The notes under the pieces are model-generated. The model made no database searches. It worked only from the letters and a program-made list of their open reading frames with translations, and was not told the origin of the DNA. From NCBI GenBank assembly GCA_963790775.1, contig CAWBPR010000005.1:372001-436000 (forward strand): 64,000 nucleotides of DNA. Reading direction: 5' to 3'. The DNA is from JASJBU01 sp963790775 (lineage in GTDB: Bacteria; Pseudomonadota; Gammaproteobacteria; Chromatiales; Chromatiaceae). This document shows positions 46,566-55,916 of this stretch, in pieces (the stretch's first letter is position 1; every line of letters begins with the position of its first letter). Both the position numbers and the translations under genes were made by a program.

Positions 46566-47609
46566 TCAGTGCACGATGCGGGAAAAGAGGGCCGAGCGGC
46601 GTTTCTCCGAACGCGGCTGCAAAGGCCGGTAAAACTCGGATTTGTCCAGCGCCTCCCTGGTCGGATAGATGATGGTATCCTGCAGGAACTCCTCGGGAAG
46701 ATACTTTTCTGCGGCCTGATTGGGCGTAGCGTAGTAGACATACTGCGCGAGTCTGGCGGCGATCTCCGGCTCGTTGAGAAAGTTGATGAACTGCCTGGCT
46801 GCAGGTTTGTTGGCGGAGCCGCTCAGCACACACAGATAGTCGATCCAGATATTGCCCCCTTCCTCGGGCAGACTGTAGGCGATGTTTGCGTTGTGTTCCT
46901 GCACCATCAGCGCATCGCCGTTGTACATCATGCTCATGGCGATCTCGCCGCTGACCAGCGCGGATTGCTCATCCAGAGAGATGTAGTGGTAGGTCTTGAC
47001 GTAGGGAGCCTGCGCAACGAGCAGTTGCTCGACCTGCTGGAGGTGTTGTCTGTCTTCACTGTTGAGGGAGTGTCCGAGCGCCTTCAGGGCGGTGCCGATC
47101 ATATCCTTGACGTCGCCGATCATACCGATCCTGCCGCGCAGGGACTCATCGGGACGGAACAGATCCATCCAACTGGTGACAGGATTCGCCACCAGGTCCT
47201 TGCGGTAGGCGATGCCGACGGTGCCCCAAAAGTAGGGGGCCCCGAAATCTTCAGTCTGGGCTTGGGCGCGGCGCCAGCGTGGATAGATATGTTTCAGATT
47301 TGGAATCTCCGCTGAATTTATAGGCTCCAGCCAGCCCCGCTTGGCCAGCACCCGCAATGAACTGCCGTCCACGATGGCCAGATCGTAACCCTTGCCCTCG
47401 GACTCCAGGAGCAGCTCGTCGCGTGACGAATCGGCATCGAAGTAGGTCTGTTTGACCGTGATGCCGGTGCGCTGCCTGAACTCAACGAGGAGCTCCGGAT
47501 CCATGTATTCGGCCCAGTTGAGGAACATCAGTTCGGTCGATTCCGCGGCGAATGTGGCAGGGGCCGTAAACAGGGTAAAGAGAATAATGAAGAGTGGAGA
47601 TGATCGCAT
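46566..47609 (-). CDS. PotD/NspS-like polyamine-binding periplasmic protein
   Basis: 347 residues with a signal peptide (PLFIILFTLFTAPATFAAES). The mature start LMFLNWAEYMDPELLVEFRQ is the PotD/PotF pattern, and other blocks match (FGAPYFWGTVGIAYRKDLV, GNIWIDYLCVLSGSANKPAA, INFLNEPEIAARLAQYVYYA). No permease or ATPase genes adjoin it; the next gene encodes a Cache-GGDEF-EAL receptor. That is the layout of Vibrio cholerae nspS-mbaA, where the binding protein senses norspermidine and spermidine rather than importing them. Start ATG 47609 is chosen for the signal peptide. Confidence 0.9.
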   Translation of the reverse strand: MRSSPLFIILFTLFTAPATFAAESTELMFLNWAEYMDPELLVEFRQRTGITVKQTYFDADSSRDELLLESEGKGYDLAIVDGSSLRVLAKRGWLEPINSAEIPNLKHIYPRWRRAQAQTEDFGAPYFWGTVGIAYRKDLVANPVTSWMDLFRPDESLRGRIGMIGDVKDMIGTALKALGHSLNSEDRQHLQQVEQLLVAQAPYVKTYHYISLDEQSALVSGEIAMSMMYNGDALMVQEHNANIAYSLPEEGGNIWIDYLCVLSGSANKPAARQFINFLNEPEIAARLAQYVYYATPNQAAEKYLPEEFLQDTIIYPTREALDKSEFYRPLQPRSEKRRSALFSRIVH

Positions 47610-48063
47610 GCCGGGCCTGTTAGTTATCCTGCAGAATGAAAAAGGGTGCAGGCGCAACTAACACCATGCGCTGCTTCTCTGACTAGTTCGACACGCCGGA
47701 ACCAAATCTTTAATCGGTTCATTCCAGCCAGCGACTGAACATCCCTGCCACAAGCTGTGAAAAGGGGGAGAACATCCCTGCGGTACAAGGTGGCTGGTGC
47801 GGTCCGGAGTAGCCTCAGAGCGTCTCTCTATTCATCGTAAGGCTTCAGAGTGGAGGTCTGGGTGCAAACAGAGGCTTAGCCACCCGGAGCCGGCCTGCCA
47901 AGGGGTAGTCTGGTCATGATGTTGCTCTGAGTCAGCTCGCTTTTTTGTCAGGAAAAGGTTGTGATGAATTACCGGGTTATGCTTACAGTCTGACCCGCGC
48001 GGCCTGTGTCGCCTGGGACTGAACACAGCTGCTTCAATGAATTGATAAGTTAGAGTGCCGTTT
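47610..48063. other. Intergenic region between divergent genes
   Basis: 454 bases separate the minus-strand NspS-like gene from the plus-strand gamma-glutamyltransferase. A short direct repeat (GAACATCCCTGC near 47738 and 47771) is visible; I see no gene, hairpin of note or clear promoter. Confidence 0.4.
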
Positions 48064-49671
48064 ATGACTTTGTACAACCAGACAACAGGCGGTATGGCGG
48101 TGGCGCCACATGCCCAGGCGGCTGAATCCGCCGCTGCCGTGCTCGCCGAACAGGGCAATGCTGTGGAGGCCTGTGTCGCCATGGCTGCTACCCTGGCCGC
48201 CGTTTATCCGCACATGAGCGGTCTGGGAGGCGACAGCTTCTGGCTGTTGCACGAACCCGGGAAGCGGGTGCAGTGCCTGCTCGGCTGTGGGCGCAGCGCC
48301 GCCAGGGTGAGTCGCGAGGGGTACACAGGCAGTGGCCATCAGACTATTCCCTATCGCGGCGGTCAAGCCGCCATCACCGTGGCGGGCACTGTGTCCGCTT
48401 GGGAGCTGGCGATGAATATCAGCACCCGCAAGTGGGGAGGTAAACTGCCGTTGCCGCGCTTGCTGGCCGCTGCCATCGATTATTCTCGCGATGGCTATAC
48501 CGTCACCGCAAGCCAGGCAGAATCGACCAGCAGCAAACTCGATGAACTGGCGGATCAACCGGGATTTGCCGAGGTCTTTCTGCTGCACGGACGGCCGCCC
48601 GTGATTGGCGGCCGACTCACCCAGCCGGCGCTGGCGGATACCCTGGAGCATTTGGGGCGTGTCGGGTTGGATGATTTCTACCGGGGTGAGCTGGCCGGTT
48701 CGATCGCCGGGGACCTGGCGCGCGCCGACAGTCCACTGAGGCGCGATGATCTGGAGATGCACCGGGCGCAATTCGCCGAGCCGCTGCATCTGCATATCTC
48801 CAATGCGGAACTCTTCACGACTCCGGCGCCGACACAGGGTGTCGCCACCCTGATGGTGCTCGGGCAGTTTGCCCGCCGGCCTGGTGGGATTGCGGCCCGC
48901 GAAGACGTGGATACGGTACACTGGCTGGTGGAGGCCACCAAGCAGGCCTTCGCGATACGCAACCGCCTGGTGCGCGATCCGGAATTGATGGAGATCCCAA
49001 GCCAGGCGTTATTGAGCGATGCCCGGTTGAACGTGTTGGCCGAGGCCATTGATGGCCGGCGGGCAGCGCCCTGGGACGAAGCCATCACCCCGGCCGATAC
49101 CACCTGGTTCGGCGCCATCGATGCCAAGGGGCGGTCGGTCAGTTGCATCCAGAGCATCTATCATGAATTTGGCAGTGGCGTGGTGCTGCCTGGCAGTGGG
49201 CTGTGCTGGCAGAACCGCGGCGCGAGTTTTTCCCTGCAGTCCGGCCATCCGCTGGAGCTCAGGCCGCGCACCCTGCCTTTTCACACGCTGTGTCCTTCAA
49301 TGGCGCACTTCGACGATGGTCGTCGCATGGTGTTCGGCGCCATGGGCGGTGATGGCCAGCCGCAGACCCAGGCTATGCTGTTCACTCGCTATGCGGACTA
49401 TGGTCAGCAGCTGCAACAGGCGGTGTCTGCACCCCGCTGGCTGCTCGGCCGAAGCTGGGGTGATTACTCAAACAGCCTGAAACTGGAAGCTCGCTTCGAC
49501 CCGTCGCTGGTCGAGGAGCTGCGCCGCCGTGGCCACGACCTGGTTCTGCTGGGTGACTATGCTGAGACCATGGGCCATGCCGGCGCCATTGTGCGTCATC
49601 CAGATGGCCGAATTGAAGGCTCCTCTGACCCGCGCAGTGATGGCGCCGCTGTCTCCGCCAATCCAAGCTGA
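48064..49671 (+). CDS. Gamma-glutamyltransferase family protein
   Basis: 535 residues, the normal precursor length. N-terminal blocks AAESAAAVLAEQGNAVEACV and HMSGLGGDSFWLLHE, then the autoprocessing site with candidate nucleophile T346 (ADTTWFGAIDAKGR) and small-subunit motifs (FGSGVVLPGSGLCWQNRG, MGGDGQPQTQ). The family transfers or hydrolyses gamma-glutamyl groups, for example of glutathione. No signal peptide is evident, which sets it apart from the secreted Escherichia coli enzyme and fits the YwrD/cephalosporin-acylase-like branch. A GTG at 48055 is an alternative start. Confidence 0.9.
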   Translation: MTLYNQTTGGMAVAPHAQAAESAAAVLAEQGNAVEACVAMAATLAAVYPHMSGLGGDSFWLLHEPGKRVQCLLGCGRSAARVSREGYTGSGHQTIPYRGGQAAITVAGTVSAWELAMNISTRKWGGKLPLPRLLAAAIDYSRDGYTVTASQAESTSSKLDELADQPGFAEVFLLHGRPPVIGGRLTQPALADTLEHLGRVGLDDFYRGELAGSIAGDLARADSPLRRDDLEMHRAQFAEPLHLHISNAELFTTPAPTQGVATLMVLGQFARRPGGIAAREDVDTVHWLVEATKQAFAIRNRLVRDPELMEIPSQALLSDARLNVLAEAIDGRRAAPWDEAITPADTTWFGAIDAKGRSVSCIQSIYHEFGSGVVLPGSGLCWQNRGASFSLQSGHPLELRPRTLPFHTLCPSMAHFDDGRRMVFGAMGGDGQPQTQAMLFTRYADYGQQLQQAVSAPRWLLGRSWGDYSNSLKLEARFDPSLVEELRRRGHDLVLLGDYAETMGHAGAIVRHPDGRIEGSSDPRSDGAAVSANPS

Positions 49672-49802
49672 GTGCTGAGCCACAGGTACAGGCCTCCGGC
49701 TGTCGAAAAGCATACGGCAGGCCTGGTGAGAGCCGGTGGCGGCAAGCAAGGCATTGATATACAGTCTGACGGCCTTTTGATTTATCCGTAGCGAGGAATT
49801 CT

Positions 49803-50492
49803 GTGAGTCACGCTGAGAGACATAGATCGCATCGAGTTGGCTGGTTGCGCGCCGCAGTTTTAGGCGCAAATGACGGCATAGTCTCCACCGCAAGTCTTAT
49901 CATTGGTGTTGCCGCAGCTGGCACCGCGCATGGGGATATTCTCCTTGCAGGAGTTGCCGGCCTGGTTGCGGGAGCGATGTCCATGGCTGCCGGCGAATAC
50001 GTATCCGTCAGTTCTCAGTCCGATACCGAAAACGCAGACCTGGCGCTTGAACAAAAGTCCTTGGACGAAAACCTTGAATTTGAAAAGCAGGAACTTGCCA
50101 AGATATATGAGGAAAGAGGACTCGAGCCAATTTTAGCTGAGCAGGTAGCAGAACAGCTCATGGCTCACGATGCGCTTGGGGCGCATGCCCGGGATGAGAT
50201 AGGCATATCGGTGAATGGTAGCGCGCAACCCGTGCAAGCGGCACTCTATTCGGCAGGCACTTTCACCGTTGGTGCGGCCTTGCCGCTATTCACAGCCTGG
50301 CTGGTGCCCGTGCCCCGGCTGATCCTCGCAGTTGCGCTGCTTTCTCTGGTTTTTCTTGCGAGTTTAGGTGGCATTGCAGCTCGAGCGGGTGGTGCATCGA
50401 TTGCCAAAGGTGCTGTCAGAGTTGCATTTTGGGGGGCGCTGGCAATGGCTTTGACTGCGGCAGTCGGCAGGTTATTTGGGGTGGTTGCCTGA
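49803..50492 (+). CDS. VIT1/CCC1 family metal transporter
   Basis: 229 residues. Five membrane helices in the family pattern: LGANDGIVSTASLIIGVAAA, then GLVAGAMSMAAGEYVSVSSQ with the conserved Met and Glu, a cytosolic acidic helical region (about 75-135, EFEKQELAKIYEERGL), and three C-terminal helices. Members export iron or manganese from the cytosol. GTG 49803 follows GAGGAATT. No Fur-type box was recognised in the 131 bases upstream. Confidence 0.9.
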   Translation: MSHAERHRSHRVGWLRAAVLGANDGIVSTASLIIGVAAAGTAHGDILLAGVAGLVAGAMSMAAGEYVSVSSQSDTENADLALEQKSLDENLEFEKQELAKIYEERGLEPILAEQVAEQLMAHDALGAHARDEIGISVNGSAQPVQAALYSAGTFTVGAALPLFTAWLVPVPRLILAVALLSLVFLASLGGIAARAGGASIAKGAVRVAFWGALAMALTAAVGRLFGVVA

Positions 50493-50573
50493 TTTAGCAG
50501 CAGTTGCCATTCACAACTCTCGATAGTTCGGGGCGTTCCAGCCAACATGTGAATTTCTTGCGGGTTGCTGTGG

Positions 50574-52775
50574 CTACTGAACAGCCTGTTCCACCTTGGT
50601 CATGACCTGCTCACGCCATTGGGTGATGTAGCCCTCCTCCCAGAGGTAACCGAAAACGATCAGCAGCAGCATCAGGAAGGCATACAGCTTCCAAGGCGTC
50701 TTGTGTTGCGCGTATGGATCGCGCACGGAGCGTTCCGCGCCGGGCGGGAGCTTGGCGACATGGGTCAGCGAAGCGCCGAATGGGAGATTGATCATCGCCT
50801 TGGTGTTCACCGCCCAGCCGTTCGCATCCAACAGCGGGGCCAGATTGCGGCGCCGCAGCTTCAGGTAGGCGATGACCATCGATGGCCCTGAGATGATCAG
50901 CAACAAGCCGAGGGTGGCCAGTGGCATCTGCCAGAGACTGAGTGTCATGAAACCAGACAGCACCGATGCCACTGCAGTGCCGATGGCGCCCAGTGCGAGG
51001 CCGATGGCCGCGAAGATACCGGCGAACTTGGCTACGTCAAAGGGTGCGGCTTCCTGGGCCTTGCCTTCACTGGCCTGATTGGACAGATCGACAACTCCCG
51101 CTGCGGCCTTGCTTTCGACGGCCTTTTCGCTGGCGGCCGCCATTTTCTCGATCTGTTCCTGGATCATCCGGCCGACGCGTTTGTAAGGTGACCAGAAGGC
51201 CTGCCTGACACTGATCGGGTGCTCGACAATTTTGACGATGGTGGCGTCCCAGTCATGGCCTTTGCGGTCGTAAAATACCGCGTTGCGTCCGACCATCAGG
51301 TCATCGGAATCACCATCGGTTATGCCGACGACGATGTTCATGGTCTCGTCACTGCCTTTGCGCTTGCAGTTGCAGTAGGTCAGGAAGATGCGGGAATGCC
51401 CCGCCATGCTGCTGTGCTTGGCGACATCCTCGACCTTGATGCAAAGGTTGCAGCTGCGGGTGTCCAGATAGAGCGTGCCGGTCTGGAAGATGGCGTGTTT
51501 TTGCGGTGTGTAGAAGTCACGGAACGCCACGAAGTTGTTGAGCAGTTTGAACAGGTCGCGGTGATAACGGATCAGTCTGTCGACTGAGCCTATGGCTTCC
51601 ATCTCATCGCTGAGGTCCTTGTCCCTTTTGAACAGCTTGTTGATCGTTTCGCGGCTTTCGCCGGACAGAAGTTCGCGGACCCGCTTGATTCCGAGTACCT
51701 CGGCCTTTGCGCCTTTCTTCGCGGTTTGCCAGGCTTGATGGCGGGCAAATTTTGCATCGAGTTCCAGCCATTGCTCATGGCTCAAACCATCGATAGGGCC
51801 GAACAGGGGGGCGGCAATTTCGTTGCGCAGCTTGTCGATCGCATCGGCCCATGCCGGATTGACGCCCGTTTTCAAGGGCAGCGGCTTGCCGGGTGCGACG
51901 GTGGCCAAGGGAAATGCTGCCAGCTCTGTATTTTTCGATGACAGTGCTCTCGGCGCCAGCGCCTGGTAGTTGAGTTGGGAGGGGTTCAGCGATTCCGCGG
52001 CGCGGGTATCGAACTCAGCGATCCGGCAACGGGTGAAGTAGTCGTCGACCTTATCCTTGATCGCGTTGAAGATCTTTGCAGCGGCGGGAGTGCTGTCGCC
52101 AAAAGGCAGGATATTCACCTTGTCCGCTTCTGCTTTTTTCCACCAGTGATCATAGGCCTCAGCCTGATGGAAGAACTCATCGACCTGTTGCTCGGAAATA
52201 CCCGGCTGTCCCGAGCGGTCGATTACAGAGCCCATGCACTCGATGATCTGTTCGATTGCCTGACTGATAGCTTTGTCGCCCGCCGACTCCGGCGGCAGTA
52301 TGCCATCGCCGTTGAATGACGTATTGGTAAAGATTTTCGCCGTGTCGGCGGTGTCATCGGTGGTAATGACGGTGGCGTCGGGTTTACCTAGGATCTTCAG
52401 GATTTCACGCGCCGAGCGCAACAGCGTATTTGCCTCATCGAGGTCCTCGCGGATTGCTGACAGGGGCAGCGCTAATGCGCCTGAGGTGAGGTCGTTCGGA
52501 TCCTTGAGCATTGAGCCCGCCCATTTGACTGCTCCGATCAGCTCCGGCGGTCGAATCTGACCGTCCTTGTCTGAATCGATCAGCTGCAGGGTGCGCTCGT
52601 CGAACTCCAGGTGGTGCGTCGGGCAGCTCAGCGCCGCCCACAGCTTCTGGTCAAGCTGGTCGAGCGCCATCAGATCGGCCCCGGTTTCGAGCCGGACCTG
52701 GTCGAAGCCGCCGGAGCGAAAGAATCGCCAGCGGTATGGGCGGTTTTCCTCTGCTGAGTTGGTGTTGAAGACCAT
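50574..52775 (-). CDS. EF-hand membrane protein of unknown function
   Basis: About 733 residues. An EF-hand loop near residue 70 (DSDKDGQIRPPE) should bind calcium; a second weaker one (NTSFNGDGILPPE) lies near 155. A long soluble region contains a cysteine cluster (TRSCNLCIKVED, then TYCNCKRKGSD). Near the C-terminus are three or four membrane helices (FAGIFAAIGLALGAIGTAVA, LATLGLLLIISGPSMVIAYL, LYAFLMLLLIVFGYLW). I recognise no named family. Start ATG 52775 has GGA upstream; the frame opens 18 bases earlier at a TTG. It is the last chromosomal gene before the tRNA-derived junction. Confidence 0.75.
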   Translation of the reverse strand: MVFNTNSAEENRPYRWRFFRSGGFDQVRLETGADLMALDQLDQKLWAALSCPTHHLEFDERTLQLIDSDKDGQIRPPELIGAVKWAGSMLKDPNDLTSGALALPLSAIREDLDEANTLLRSAREILKILGKPDATVITTDDTADTAKIFTNTSFNGDGILPPESAGDKAISQAIEQIIECMGSVIDRSGQPGISEQQVDEFFHQAEAYDHWWKKAEADKVNILPFGDSTPAAAKIFNAIKDKVDDYFTRCRIAEFDTRAAESLNPSQLNYQALAPRALSSKNTELAAFPLATVAPGKPLPLKTGVNPAWADAIDKLRNEIAAPLFGPIDGLSHEQWLELDAKFARHQAWQTAKKGAKAEVLGIKRVRELLSGESRETINKLFKRDKDLSDEMEAIGSVDRLIRYHRDLFKLLNNFVAFRDFYTPQKHAIFQTGTLYLDTRSCNLCIKVEDVAKHSSMAGHSRIFLTYCNCKRKGSDETMNIVVGITDGDSDDLMVGRNAVFYDRKGHDWDATIVKIVEHPISVRQAFWSPYKRVGRMIQEQIEKMAAASEKAVESKAAAGVVDLSNQASEGKAQEAAPFDVAKFAGIFAAIGLALGAIGTAVASVLSGFMTLSLWQMPLATLGLLLIISGPSMVIAYLKLRRRNLAPLLDANGWAVNTKAMINLPFGASLTHVAKLPPGAERSVRDPYAQHKTPWKLYAFLMLLLIVFGYLWEEGYITQWREQVMTKVEQAVQ

Positions 52776-52996
52776 ATTCAGTATTCCAATCAATTTTTTG
52801 CACTGAAACCCAGTATACCGCCGACCAAAGTCCGGGACATATTGAGTGAGGGTTCAGCCGAAATGAAGGAGTGCTATGCCCGCCTGGCGACCAAGGCGTA
52901 CGTGCCGCAGTCGCCCTGTTGGATGGCGCTGAGTCACGTTTAAGTCACGTTGGAGAAAAAGGTGAACTGACCGTTTGGGATAAGTTACTGAATAAT

Positions 52997-53041
52997 TGGT
53001 CGGGGTGAGAGGATTTGAACCTCCGGCCCCTGCCTCCCGAA
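52997..53041 (-). other. tRNA-Pro 3' fragment, island attachment site
   Basis: On the minus strand these 45 bases read from the anticodon loop (TTCGGGA, CGG anticodon) through stem GGCAG, T arm GGAGGTTCAAATCCTCT, acceptor CACCCCG and ACCA. The 5' half of the tRNA is missing: upstream bases do not pair with GGCAG. A 3' half starting in the anticodon loop is the classic duplicated attachment site left by tyrosine-recombinase islands. Its 3' side (lower coordinates) is chromosome and its 5' side (higher coordinates) is island. Confidence 0.85.
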
Positions 53042-53150
53042 CGCGAAATAACACTCTTTCTGTTTCAATAGGTTAGAGAATAACACAAGAAATAACAAAT
53101 ACATAGCTTGTTTCCCCATCACGCCTGATCACCCCGAATTACATTGCCGG

Positions 53151-53170
53151 TGTGACAAAATTGTGACAAA
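53151..53170. repeat. TGTGACAAA direct repeats near the junction
   Basis: TGTGACAAA occurs at 53151-53159 and 53162-53170, 11 bases apart, so both copies face the same side of the helix. They lie about 110 bases inside the island end and may be recombinase arm-type or directionality-factor sites. Function is inferred. Confidence 0.4.
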
Positions 53171-53270
53171 TGATAGGTTAACCTGGAAACAGGGCTAGCG
53201 CCTTACTGAAGGAGCTAACCCCAGAATCAATCTATTTATTGTGACAGGCCAGGTGCCTGCTCTGGATATC

Positions 53271-55029
53271 ATGGCATTATCAGATAACTTGACGACCAGA
53301 CGTATTCGCCAATGGGCCGGCGGACGTTCTTTCGAGCGTGGTGAGGCCTATTTCGAGGAAGGTCTCGTCAACGCGTTGAGAGAACGCAACGGCAGGATCA
53401 GTGCCTCAGTGAAGGGTGCCCACAACTACCGTGTCAGTCTGTGGGAGGAAGACAATACCGTTGAGAATGCATGTGATTGCCCGGTCGGCTTGCGTGGTGA
53501 TTTTTGCAAACACTGTGTGGCTACTGCGTTGACCTGGCTGGAGAGGCAGGCGCCAACCGAAAAAGCCAATACTGACAGGCGCAAGCGACCGAAAAAAGGG
53601 AAAGCGGAACTGACCCTGAAAGATGTTCGTGCCTGGCTGTCGCTGCAAAAGAAAGAAGACCTGGTGGATATGCTACTGGATGCCGCCGGTGAAGACGAGG
53701 AACTCTACAACCGATTGATGCTCAAGGCGGCGGCTGCCAAAGGCGTGAACCTTACGACTTACCGGAAGGTCATTGACCAGGCGATCGGTGCTGGCGGATT
53801 TATCGACTACTACCAGATGTATGGCTACTGGCGGGGTGTGGGTTCAGCCATTGATGCCGTTGCTGAGTTACTCGATCAGGGCCGTGCTGAAGCGGTAATC
53901 GAACTCAGCGAATATGCGCTCTCCCGTGTGGAGAGAGCTATTGAGCATGTAGACGACTCCGATGGTTATATGAGCATGTTGCTTGACCAACTGCAGGAAC
54001 TTCACCTGGCCGCCTGCCGCAAGGCGAAGCCGGATCCGGAAGCACTGGCGGAGCGCTTGTTCGAATGGGAGCTGAATGGTGAGTGGGATACATTTTACGG
54101 TGCCGTAAAGACTTACTCGCGAGTATTGGGCAAAAAAGGTGTACAGCACTACCGGGAACTGGCCGAAGCCGAATGGGCCAAAGTCAAGCCGCTGCAACCG
54201 GGAGAGAAAGATAATACTCGGTATGGTGAGCGATTCAGGATTACTCACATCATGGAGAGCTTGGCTGAACAAATTGGTGACATCGAAGAACTGGTTGCAA
54301 TCAAACAAAGAGATCTTTCATCCAGTTACAGTTATCTGGAGATCGCGGAAATCTATCGCAAGGCGCGTCAGGGAGCCAAGGCGCTGGAGTGGGCCGAGAA
54401 AGGGATCGAAACCTTCGGAAAGGAAGCGGACAGCCGTCTCCAGGATTTGCTGGCCGACCTTTATCACCGGCGTAAACGCCATGATGAAGCCATGGACTCT
54501 GATTTGGCCCCAGTATGAAAAGCATCCTGGTTTGACGAATTACCAGAAACTGAAAAAACATGCGGATCGTAACAAGAGTTGGTCGGAATGGCGCGATCGT
54601 GCATTGAAATATCTGCGTGCAGACATCAAGCAGGAAGCGGAAAAAGCTACGCACAATCGTTGGAATCGTGCTTATCTGAGGGGCCACTCTGATTTGGTGG
54701 AGATCTTCCTGTGGGAAAAGGATATCGAGGCCGCCTGGCGGGAAGCACAAACAGGGGGTTGCAGCAAAGGGCTCTGGCTCCAGTTGGCTGGATTGCGTGA
54801 AAAAGAGCACCCTCGGGATGCGATTGCCGTCTACAGGGAACAGATTGGACCTATCGTTGAGCAGACTAACAATGAAGCCTATGCGGAGGCAGCAGGCCTC
54901 CTGCGTCGGGTCGAAAAGCTGATGAATACATTGGATGAGCAAGCCATTTTTCAACAGTATCTCAATACGGTGCGCACCGAGTACAAGCGTAAGCGAAACT
55001 TCATGAAACTTCTGGAGAAGTTTGGATAG
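53271..55029 (+). pseudogene. SWIM zinc-finger protein, apparent frameshift
   Basis: The N-terminal part (RIRQWAGGRSFERGEAYFEE) and the SWIM motif CDCPVGLRGDFCKHC are typical, followed by a long TPR-like helical region. The frame ends at 54518 (AMDSDLAPV), but the same protein clearly continues in the next frame (IWPQYEKHPGLTNYQKLKKH) to 55029. Removing one base near 54499 (gac[t]ctg) restores AMDLIWPQYEKHPG. The intact protein would be about 585 residues. Such SWIM proteins are often next to UPF0158-type genes; their job is unknown, though SWIM fingers bind DNA or proteins. ATG 53271 is chosen; GTG 53241 is possible. Confidence 0.85.
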
Positions 55030-55045
55030 TGAATGGGATGCTGAT

Positions 55046-55522
55046 ATGAAGCCGGTATCATTACAAGCAGTTGTCGACGAAATGGATGTCTTTGGTGATG
55101 AAATGACTGCCTACATCAACAAGAAGACTGGAGAGCTGTTTACCGTTGGTGATGAGGAGGCAGGATACATCGAGGATGGAGACGAAGACGATGATTTCAT
55201 TCCCGAATGGCAAAAGGAGATCCTGCCCAAGGTCAGGGAGGTGTTGGAGTCTGATGACTTTGTGCCGTTGCCAGACAAATTCGAGATTCACGAATACTCG
55301 ATCATGGAGCGGTTTTGCCTTTCCATGGAGGACGATGATTTGCAGGATGATTTGTTGAATGCCATCCGTGGCCGGGGCGCCTTTCACCGCTTCAAGGATA
55401 TTATTCACCGGAAAGAGATTCAGGACGATTGGTATAGCTATCGCAATGACGCCCTGAAAAGGATTGCAGTCGATTTCCTTGAGGCGGAGGAGATAACCTT
55501 TGTGGATGATGGCACAGCCTGA
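55046..55522 (+). CDS. UPF0158 family protein
   Basis: 158 residues. Acidic protein with family-like blocks: LQAVVDEMDVFGDEMTAYIN, DKFEIHEYSIMERFCLSM, IRGRGAFHRFKDIIHRKEIQ and YSYRNDALKRIAVDFLEAEE. No activity is known. It begins 16 bases after the SWIM gene and is probably co-transcribed. A TTG at 55022 overlapping the SWIM end would add eight residues. Confidence 0.85.
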   Translation: MKPVSLQAVVDEMDVFGDEMTAYINKKTGELFTVGDEEAGYIEDGDEDDDFIPEWQKEILPKVREVLESDDFVPLPDKFEIHEYSIMERFCLSMEDDDLQDDLLNAIRGRGAFHRFKDIIHRKEIQDDWYSYRNDALKRIAVDFLEAEEITFVDDGTA

Positions 55523-55837
55523 GTTATTTATAAGGTATTGTTGTTGATGTCAGTTAAGTTGATGAAAATGATGTCTGAAATTATTGTGCACCACACTGGT
55601 TGTGAGGCAGGAGGTCGGTACTGACTCGAATGATAACCCACGGCAAAAACTTGTTATTCAGGTAACAGTCCTCACTTTCGCCGTTTGGCTGTCCACAGTC
55701 AAACCAACGGGCAATACTACAATTATGCGCCAGATGCCCTGAATCCGGATTTCAAGCCGGAACTGGTCCTTGAGGTCTGAATGGGTATCGGTGAGGCCAG
55801 CATCGCATCCGGAAGAGGGAGTGTTTTAAATATCCCT
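55523..55837. other. Intergenic region before hipB
   Basis: 315 bases. A short coding-like stretch (about 55677-55781, plus strand) ends QYYNYAPDALNPDFKPELVL before a TGA and looks like the tail of a lost gene; I cannot name it. Otherwise nothing is recognised. Confidence 0.35.
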
Positions 55838-55877
55838 TATAGCGTATATATTGATATTATCTGGTATAGCGTATATA
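55838..55877. promoter_or_regulatory. Candidate HipB operators
   Basis: TATAGCGTATATA occurs twice, at 55838-55850 and 55865-55877, 27 bases apart. Each contains the near-palindrome TATA-N3-TATA, and a related TATACG follows at 55885. The repeats lie 40-79 bases before hipB in AT-rich DNA, where a self-repressing XRE antitoxin would bind and cover the promoter. Confidence 0.55.
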
Positions 55878-55916
55878 AATACTTTATACGTCTAGTCATA
55901 TAAACAAGACGAAGCA

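Noticed and set aside
52854..53054. 66-codon minus-strand frame over the tRNA fragment
   Set aside because: Its first residues are a translation of the tRNA 3' half; this is not a protein gene.
52990..53060. Complete tRNA-Pro gene
   Set aside because: Only the 3' half is present; upstream bases cannot form the anticodon stem with GGCAG, and the D arm and 5' acceptor strand are absent.
54301..54954. 217-codon minus-strand frame
   Set aside because: Antisense to the second half of the SWIM gene, whose plus-strand translation continues the same protein family.
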